The notes beneath the pieces are model-generated. The model did no database searches, was not told the origin of the DNA, and saw only the letters and a program-made list of their open reading frames with translations. 9,036 nt of DNA from CAZVWH01 sp964631175 (GTDB lineage Bacteria > Planctomycetota > Phycisphaerae > Sedimentisphaerales > Anaerobacaceae), in contig CAZVWH010000108.1 of NCBI GenBank assembly GCA_964631175.1, positions 1 to 9,036 on the forward strand, given 5' to 3'. This document shows, one piece after another, positions 5,528 through 9,036 of the stretch. Position 1 is the first letter of the stretch, and the number at the start of each line of letters is the position of its first letter. The translations under genes and the position numbers were made by a program.

Positions 5528-6181
5528 CTAATCTTGTGAGGCTTTTTCCTCGCCCTCAGCCTTTCCAGCTTCGCCGATAACCTCAGGAGCAGCAGGCACT
5601 TCTTCTTCGAGCTCCTCGGTAGTCTTAGCCGCTATGACTAAACGACAAGTGACCATCAGCAATTCAGGGTCGCTTACCAGCTTGACACCATCAGGAAGTT
5701 TGATATCACGGGCGTGCAAAGCATCACCCACATCCATATTTTTCACAGAGACCATGATAGATTCCGGAATATCGGTTACCTTACACTCAACTTCGAGATG
5801 GTCGGTATGCTCCTCAATGATACCACCTTCTGGTCCTGTGCCCTTGGCAGTACCTTTAAGCTCGATAGGAACCGTTACCGTAACTTTCTCAGTTACATCA
5901 ACTCTCATCAGGTCCGCATGAATAATATCTTTGCTGAGATGGTCATATTGCAGGTCCTTAACGATTACTTTCTGTGGCTTTTTGTCAATCTGTACATTTA
6001 TTAGCCGATGTCCATGATGCAGTCCTTCTATAAAGTCATGCGCATCCAATGAGATAGCCACTGGTTCTTGTTTGTGTCCATACACAATGGCCGGTATTCG
6101 GCCCTGCTTACGCACTATTGCTGCAGCTTTTGAGCCTGCTCGCTGCCGAATGTCCGCCTTCAAACGCAATGTTTTGTCCAT
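5528..6181 (-). CDS. rplY: 50S ribosomal protein L25 / Ctc
   Basis: Binds 5S rRNA in the large subunit. The protein has 217 residues, the long Ctc/TL5 form. An L25 domain lies at about 1-90 (LKADIRQRAGSKAAAIVRKQGRIPAIVYG ... IVKDLQYDHLSKDIIHADLMRVD). A beta-rich TL5-type C-domain lies at about 95-185 (VPIELKGTAKGTGPEGGIIE, HARDIKLPDGVKLVSDPELLMV), followed by an acidic E/A tail. The ATG at 6181 is chosen because AGAGG lies 7 nt upstream and MDKTLRLKAD matches the family's usual start; an in-frame TTG at 6199 would overlap prs. It begins 14 nt after the prs stop, suggesting coupled translation. Confidence 0.94.
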   Translation of the reverse strand: MDKTLRLKADIRQRAGSKAAAIVRKQGRIPAIVYGHKQEPVAISLDAHDFIEGLHHGHRLINVQIDKKPQKVIVKDLQYDHLSKDIIHADLMRVDVTEKVTVTVPIELKGTAKGTGPEGGIIEEHTDHLEVECKVTDIPESIMVSVKNMDVGDALHARDIKLPDGVKLVSDPELLMVTCRLVIAAKTTEELEEEVPAAPEVIGEAGKAEGEEKASQD

Positions 6182-6195
6182 AATCCTGCCTCTTC

Positions 6196-7149
6196 TCAAA
6201 CACTGTTGAACAAGTTACTTACGGATTCGTTTTTATGAATTCTTCTAACCGCCTCACCCAGCATGTCAGCTACAGTAAAGACCTTAATGCTACCAGTTTC
6301 TTTAGCCTCTTCGCTCAGCGGTATGGTATCAGTAACAACAATCTCATCAATCGGTGCCTCTTTCAGCTTTTCGAATGATTGCGGCACAAAGACACCATGC
6401 GTAGCGCCGACATATACTTTTTTTGCACCACGGTCCTTAATCAGCTCGGTTGCACTGCACACTGTTCCGGCAGTTGCTATAATATCATCACACATCAATA
6501 CATTTCTGCCATTCACTTGGCCTATTATCTCATAAGCTTTCACTTCACTGCCGCTGATGCGTCTTTTATGTATAATCGCCAAATCCCCGCCCAAATGCGA
6601 AGCATATAGTGACGCAGTTCTGATGTTGCCCACATCCGGGGAGACGACGGTAAGATTATTAATTTTCTTATCTCTGAAATACTTGCTCAATACAAGCTCG
6701 CCGGTCAAATGGTCAACCGGTATGTCGAAAAAACCCTGCAATTGATGTGCGTGCAGGTCTACTGCCAGGACCCGGTCGGCGCCGGCGGTAGCAATGAGAT
6801 TTGCCACTAACTTCGCGGTAATAGGCACGCGACCTTCATCTTTCCTGTCCTGTCGGGCATAGCCAAAATAAGGAATAACCGCAGTAATGCGCTTGGCGCT
6901 GGCCCTTTTCAAACAATCCAAGAAAATCAAAAGCTCCATCAAGTGCTCATCAACAGGCCTGCATGTAGATTGTACAACAAAACAATCCGTCCCTCGAACG
7001 TCGTCGTCCACTCTGATTAGCTTCTCTCCATCCGGAAAGGCGCTTATTTTTGCGCTACCAAGAGGAATTTCCAGATACTTACAAATCGCGCTTGCCAACA
7101 CTGGATTACTACTGCCGGCAAATACTTTAAGGCTGCCACTGAGAAACAT
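6196..7149 (-). CDS. prs: Ribose-phosphate pyrophosphokinase (PRPP synthetase)
   Basis: Makes PRPP from ribose 5-phosphate and ATP, feeding purine, pyrimidine, histidine, tryptophan and NAD synthesis. The protein has 317 residues, full length, class I type. Visible motifs are FPDGEKLIRV (38-47), RPVDEHLMELL (64-74), IPYFGYARQDRK (92-103), the PRPP synthetase signature AVDLHAHQLQGFF (129-141), PDVGNIR (171-177) and HKRR (195-198). The ribose-5-phosphate loop is CDDIIATAGT (220-229). At residue 225 there is Ala where E. coli and human enzymes have Asp224. Other PRTase-fold proteins tolerate change here, so activity is still likely. ATG at 7149 with AGGA-rich leader; 20 nt after glmU, a common pairing. 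Confidence 0.96.
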   Translation of the reverse strand: MFLSGSLKVFAGSSNPVLASAICKYLEIPLGSAKISAFPDGEKLIRVDDDVRGTDCFVVQSTCRPVDEHLMELLIFLDCLKRASAKRITAVIPYFGYARQDRKDEGRVPITAKLVANLIATAGADRVLAVDLHAHQLQGFFDIPVDHLTGELVLSKYFRDKKINNLTVVSPDVGNIRTASLYASHLGGDLAIIHKRRISGSEVKAYEIIGQVNGRNVLMCDDIIATAGTVCSATELIKDRGAKKVYVGATHGVFVPQSFEKLKEAPIDEIVVTDTIPLSEEAKETGSIKVFTVADMLGEAVRRIHKNESVSNLFNSV

Positions 7150-7169
7150 TTTTCCTAATCCTTTTATTT

Positions 7170-8381
7170 TTACTGCTGAACATTATCCTGCGAAACTATT
7201 TTTCCTGCACTTATATGTGAGCCGTCCTTTAACACAAGAGGCGCCACCAATATTGCGCCGGCACCGATGAAGCAGTTATCGCCTATATGTGTTTCATTTA
7301 TCTTTTTGCCGTCAAAATTGACTGTTATTGAATCTGCTCCCACATCTACATTTCGTCCCACAGTTGCATCGCTGATATAGCTGTGATGCCGAACTCGGAC
7401 GCCTTGTGATAAAGTTGAATTCTTGACTTCCGTATAAACTCCCAGAACAACATCATCTTCCAGAACTGCTCCGTGCCTTAAATAAGCGAATGGCCCGATT
7501 CGACAGCCCTTACCGATTTTAACTTTGCCGTGAATATAAGTGAACGGCTCAATAATTGTATCTTGTCCAATTTCGGCTCTTGCATCAATCCATGTATTAT
7601 GGGGGTCAACTATAGTCACGCCGTGGTCCATCAATTCTTGCTGGATGCGCCGCTGCATAATCTTACTCGCTGTGCTGAGCTGTGCTCTGCTGTTGACGCC
7701 CATGGCCTCCTCGGGCCGTACCGCCGTAACCGCTACCACTTTATGGCCGGTCGTAATGATAAGTGATAGCGCATCGGTCAGATAATATTCTTTCTTGACA
7801 TTGTCAGGTTTAACCTGCTCAACAGCCTCAAAGAGAATCTTGTTGTTGAACAGATAATAGCTCGGATTAATCTCTGTTATAGCTAATTGTTCTCTTGTGC
7901 AATCGGCATCTTCTACAATGCCCTGGATATTGCCGTATCTGTCACGGATTATGCGTCCGTAGCCGGTTGGGTCGTCCAAAGCCGCGGTAGCCAATGTTGC
8001 CGCTGCCTGCTCCATTTGGTGCTTTCCGATAAGTGTCGTTAGCGTTTCAGCTCTAACCAACGGTCCGTCGCCGCAAAGAACCAGTGTTTCACCTTCGAAA
8101 TCCTTTAGATACTCTTTACTGCGTAAAACCGCATGAGCAGTGCCTAATTGTTTATCTTGTTGGATCCACACAATATCTTCAGCCTCGCTGAATCGCTCTG
8201 CGACTTGCTCAGCACCGAAGCCTACCACAGCATATATTTTCGCTACACCTACTTCACGACAGGCATCCAACACGTATGCCAGCATAGGACGTCCGCAGAC
8301 CTCATGCAGCACCTTTGGCAGTTGCGTATTCATCCTGCTGCTGATGCCTGCGGCTAATATTATCGCTACTCTTTCAACCAT
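7170..8381 (-). CDS. glmU: GlmU-type UDP-GlcNAc pyrophosphorylase with short acetyltransferase domain
   Basis: Bifunctional GlmU acetylates GlcN-1-P and transfers it to UTP, giving UDP-GlcNAc for peptidoglycan and LPS. The protein has 403 residues; E. coli GlmU has 456. The uridyltransferase domain (1-230) has LAAGISSRM (usually LAAGKGTRM), LPKVLH, KQLGTAHA, CGDGPL, PTGYGRIIRD, EIN and GVNSRAQL. The left-handed beta-helix keeps R302, K320, H332, Y335 and N355, matching acetyltransferase residues R333, K351, H363, Y366 and N386. N377 is Asp346. About 34 residues (roughly two helix coils) are absent between 230 and 302, as is the C-terminal arm with the acetyl-CoA-contacting Arg440. Acetyltransferase activity is therefore likely but not certain. 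The start ATG has GAGGT 4 nt upstream. It is first of the cluster's protein genes. Confidence 0.92.
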   Translation of the reverse strand: MVERVAIILAAGISSRMNTQLPKVLHEVCGRPMLAYVLDACREVGVAKIYAVVGFGAEQVAERFSEAEDIVWIQQDKQLGTAHAVLRSKEYLKDFEGETLVLCGDGPLVRAETLTTLIGKHQMEQAAATLATAALDDPTGYGRIIRDRYGNIQGIVEDADCTREQLAITEINPSYYLFNNKILFEAVEQVKPDNVKKEYYLTDALSLIITTGHKVVAVTAVRPEEAMGVNSRAQLSTASKIMQRRIQQELMDHGVTIVDPHNTWIDARAEIGQDTIIEPFTYIHGKVKIGKGCRIGPFAYLRHGAVLEDDVVLGVYTEVKNSTLSQGVRVRHHSYISDATVGRNVDVGADSITVNFDGKKINETHIGDNCFIGAGAILVAPLVLKDGSHISAGKIVSQDNVQQ

Positions 8382-8389
8382 TTTTACCT

Positions 8390-8475
8390 CGTATTGCGTT
8401 CATCGTATCGCGTATTGCGTTCTCATTTTATGAAAAACACTACGCACGACGCAATACGCATAACGCACGACGAAT
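8390..8475. repeat. CGTATTG / NACGCAN heptad inverted array, tRNA-glmU spacer
   Basis: The left arm is five exact 7-bp steps from 8390: CGTATTG CGTTCAT, CGTATCG CGTATTG CGTTCTC. The right arm is five more from 8441: TACGCAC GACGCAA, TACGCAT AACGCAC GACGAAT. GCGTATTGCGT (8410-8420) and ACGCAATACGC (8449-8459) are a perfect 11-bp inverted pair. The array fills nearly the whole space between glmU and the tRNA. Confidence 0.87.
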
Positions 8476-8479
8476 TAAT

Positions 8480-8550
8480 CTACCCGGCCAGGATTTGAAC
8501 CTGGAACGGGAGGATCAAAACCTCCTGTGTTACCATTACACCACCGGGTA
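8480..8550 (-). tRNA. tRNA-Gln (UUG anticodon)
   Basis: The minus strand folds as a complete 71-nt cloverleaf: acceptor TACCCGG/CCGGGTA (7 perfect pairs), D arm GTG-TAATGGTAA-CAC, anticodon stem GGAGG/CCTCC with loop TTTTGAT, and T arm CCAGG-TTCAAAT-CCTGG. Loop positions 34-36 are TTG, reading CAA and, by wobble, CAG (Gln). The discriminator base is G, usual for tRNA-Gln. CCA is not encoded. Confidence 0.96.
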
Positions 8551-8561
8551 TACTTGTTCTG

Positions 8562-8632
8562 CGCATATCGCACTGCGTACCGAGTTGACATTCTTTCAAC
8601 AACATCCTTTTCGCAATACGCAAGACGCATAA
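8562..8632. repeat. CGCAATA-type repeats upstream of tRNA-Gln
   Basis: Units related to those on the other side of the tRNA occur here: CGCAATA CGCAAGA CGCATAA (8612-8632) and the looser GCGCATA TCGCACT GCGTACC (8562-8582). They can pair in part with each other (TGCGTA/TACGCA). The tRNA is thus bracketed by one repeat family. Confidence 0.65.
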
Positions 8633-8638
8633 TGAACT

Positions 8639-8819
8639 TGTCACGGAGATCCGTCTGAAGCCGGATCCTGCTGGGCTACGGGCCTCCATTGTGCAATATA
8701 TCGCAAAATGGGAACCACCTGTCGGAGGCTTGAGTCAACCATGCCGTGATACTGCTGACCCCAAATACCCGCTTTCAGCGGGATCAACTCTACCCCGTGC
8801 GACAGAGCAACTTTTCAAT
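8639..8819 (-). ncRNA. Candidate structured RNA, possibly 6S-like
   Basis: About 180 nt between the tRNA and a promoter have no plausible protein frame but strong pairing. CCGTGCGACA (8795-8804) closes with TGTCACGG (8639-8646), eight pairs with a 2-nt bulge. Inside are hairpins CCCGCT/AGCGGG (8768-8782) and GATCCG/CGGATC (8648-8667), and a central stem where GCCTCC (8682-8687) faces GGAGGC (8724-8729) above CATT/AATG (8687-8690 with 8707-8710). A long rod closed at its ends, with side hairpins in a middle bulge and a length near 180 nt, is what 6S RNA looks like. I cannot match conserved 6S primary sequence with confidence. The start is set by the promoter (about 8819); the 3' end is a guess. 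The strand follows the promoter and neighbours. A leader of the tRNA-glmU transcript is the alternative. Confidence 0.5.
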
Positions 8820-8825
8820 AGCGGA

Positions 8826-8870
8826 ACTATAGCTGACTAATGCTAATGAATCAATCTTTTTTTCTTTTTT
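8826..8870 (-). promoter_or_regulatory. Sigma70-type promoter with A-rich upstream element
   Basis: The minus strand has TTGATT (8854-8849), a spacer of exactly 17 nt, and TATAGT (8831-8826), predicting a start near 8819. Directly upstream of the -35 lie two A runs (8857-8863 and 8865-8870), like the UP elements of stable-RNA promoters. It would drive the candidate RNA and possibly tRNA-Gln and glmU. Confidence 0.6.
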
Positions 8871-8956
8871 CTCAGCAGATTAATCAATATTGACGGCGAA
8901 ACCGCAGTTTTTCCACATTAACCTTCTCTAATCAGCTACTTTTTACAAGATATGAG

Positions 8957-9036
8957 TTAATCCTCCTCGTTATCGGTGGAGACATAGCCGCGCTGGCCCT
9001 CATTTACGTATGCAGGTTCTGACAAATCGGCCTCAG
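8957..9036 (-). CDS. Partial C-terminus of an unidentified protein
   Basis: A minus-strand frame entering from the right edge ends at TAA (8959-8957) and reads EADLSEPAYVNEGQRGYVST then DNEED. The acidic end resembles a hydrophilic protein tail, and the strand agrees with the cluster. I do not recognise the family. spoVG often neighbours glmU elsewhere, but nothing here proves that. The opposite strand has an open hydrophobic frame over the same bases (about 8894-9022) without a good start, so the coding call is tentative. The gap 8871-8956 shows only a weak hairpin and nothing else I can support. Confidence 0.4.
   Translation of the reverse strand, partial: EADLSEPAYVNEGQRGYVSTDNEED

Noticed and set aside
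8585..8613. TTGACA on the plus strand as a -35 box
   Set aside because: No -10-like hexamer lies 16-18 nt downstream, and no plus-strand gene follows.
8480..8689. A 69-codon minus-strand open frame over the tRNA and the start of the structured RNA
   Set aside because: It lies across a perfect tRNA cloverleaf and a hairpin-rich segment, has no visible Shine-Dalgarno, and its composition resembles no protein family I know.
8639..8804. Other known RNAs (RNase P, tmRNA, SRP RNA, cobalamin or TPP riboswitch) for the structured region
   Set aside because: The hallmark segments of these RNAs (for example GAGGAAAGTCC, GGAAGGAAGCAGC, GCCACTG, CTGAGA) were not found on either strand.
8894..9022. Hydrophobic plus-strand frame at the right edge
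   Set aside because: There is no plausible start codon or ribosome-binding site. It is the complement of a hydrophilic minus-strand frame, which often looks hydrophobic by chance.

Overview
The window reads as a housekeeping stretch of a bacterial genome with intermediate GC content. The gene order glmU, prs, rplY(ctc), pth, rpsF, ssb, rpsR, rplI, all on the minus strand, together with the many inverted short-repeat spacers, suggests a Planctomycetota/Phycisphaerae-like bacterium. That placement is inference from remembered gene order and was not tested by phylogeny.

Layout. On the plus strand, the left edge holds the 3' part of a thioredoxin reductase gene with a strong intrinsic terminator. 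Next is the remnant of a short-chain dehydrogenase (SDR) gene whose middle is gone: an intact N-terminal start and an intact C-terminal end meet in a run of six T. Everything right of 1004 is on the minus strand. A sodium/solute symporter (SSS family, close to vSGLT) lies downstream of the ribosomal cluster and is separated from it by an intrinsic terminator at about 2605-2633. The main cluster runs right to left. A candidate structured RNA (possibly 6S-like) has a good promoter with an A-rich upstream element; tRNA-Gln(UUG) follows. Then come glmU (UDP-GlcNAc synthesis, short form), prs (PRPP synthesis), rplY (ribosomal protein L25), pth (peptidyl-tRNA hydrolase), rpsF (S6), ssb, rpsR (S18) and rplI (L9). 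A partial open frame at the right edge may be the C-terminus of another gene.

How it works together. The cluster joins cell-wall precursor and nucleotide-precursor supply (GlmU, Prs) to translation (L25, Pth, S6, S18, L9) and replication/repair (SSB), a common bacterial association. Most starts have a clear Shine-Dalgarno sequence. Spacers between glmU, prs and rplY are 14-20 nt. Several later spacers are about 110-130 nt and filled with inverted arrays of short degenerate repeats.

Most unusual. (1) Spacers carry palindromic arrays built from short units, often 7 bp long, with different unit sequences in different spacers. (2) A related 13-bp inverted pair (ATCCCGTTAGAAA / TTTCYAACGGGAT) brackets the ribosome-binding site and start codon of both pth and rplI, and adds the residues SNG plus flanking ones to each protein's N-terminus. 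(3) The SDR gene has an internal deletion. (4) A promoter-driven structured RNA lies upstream of tRNA-Gln. (5) GlmU is short, with a reduced acetyltransferase domain.
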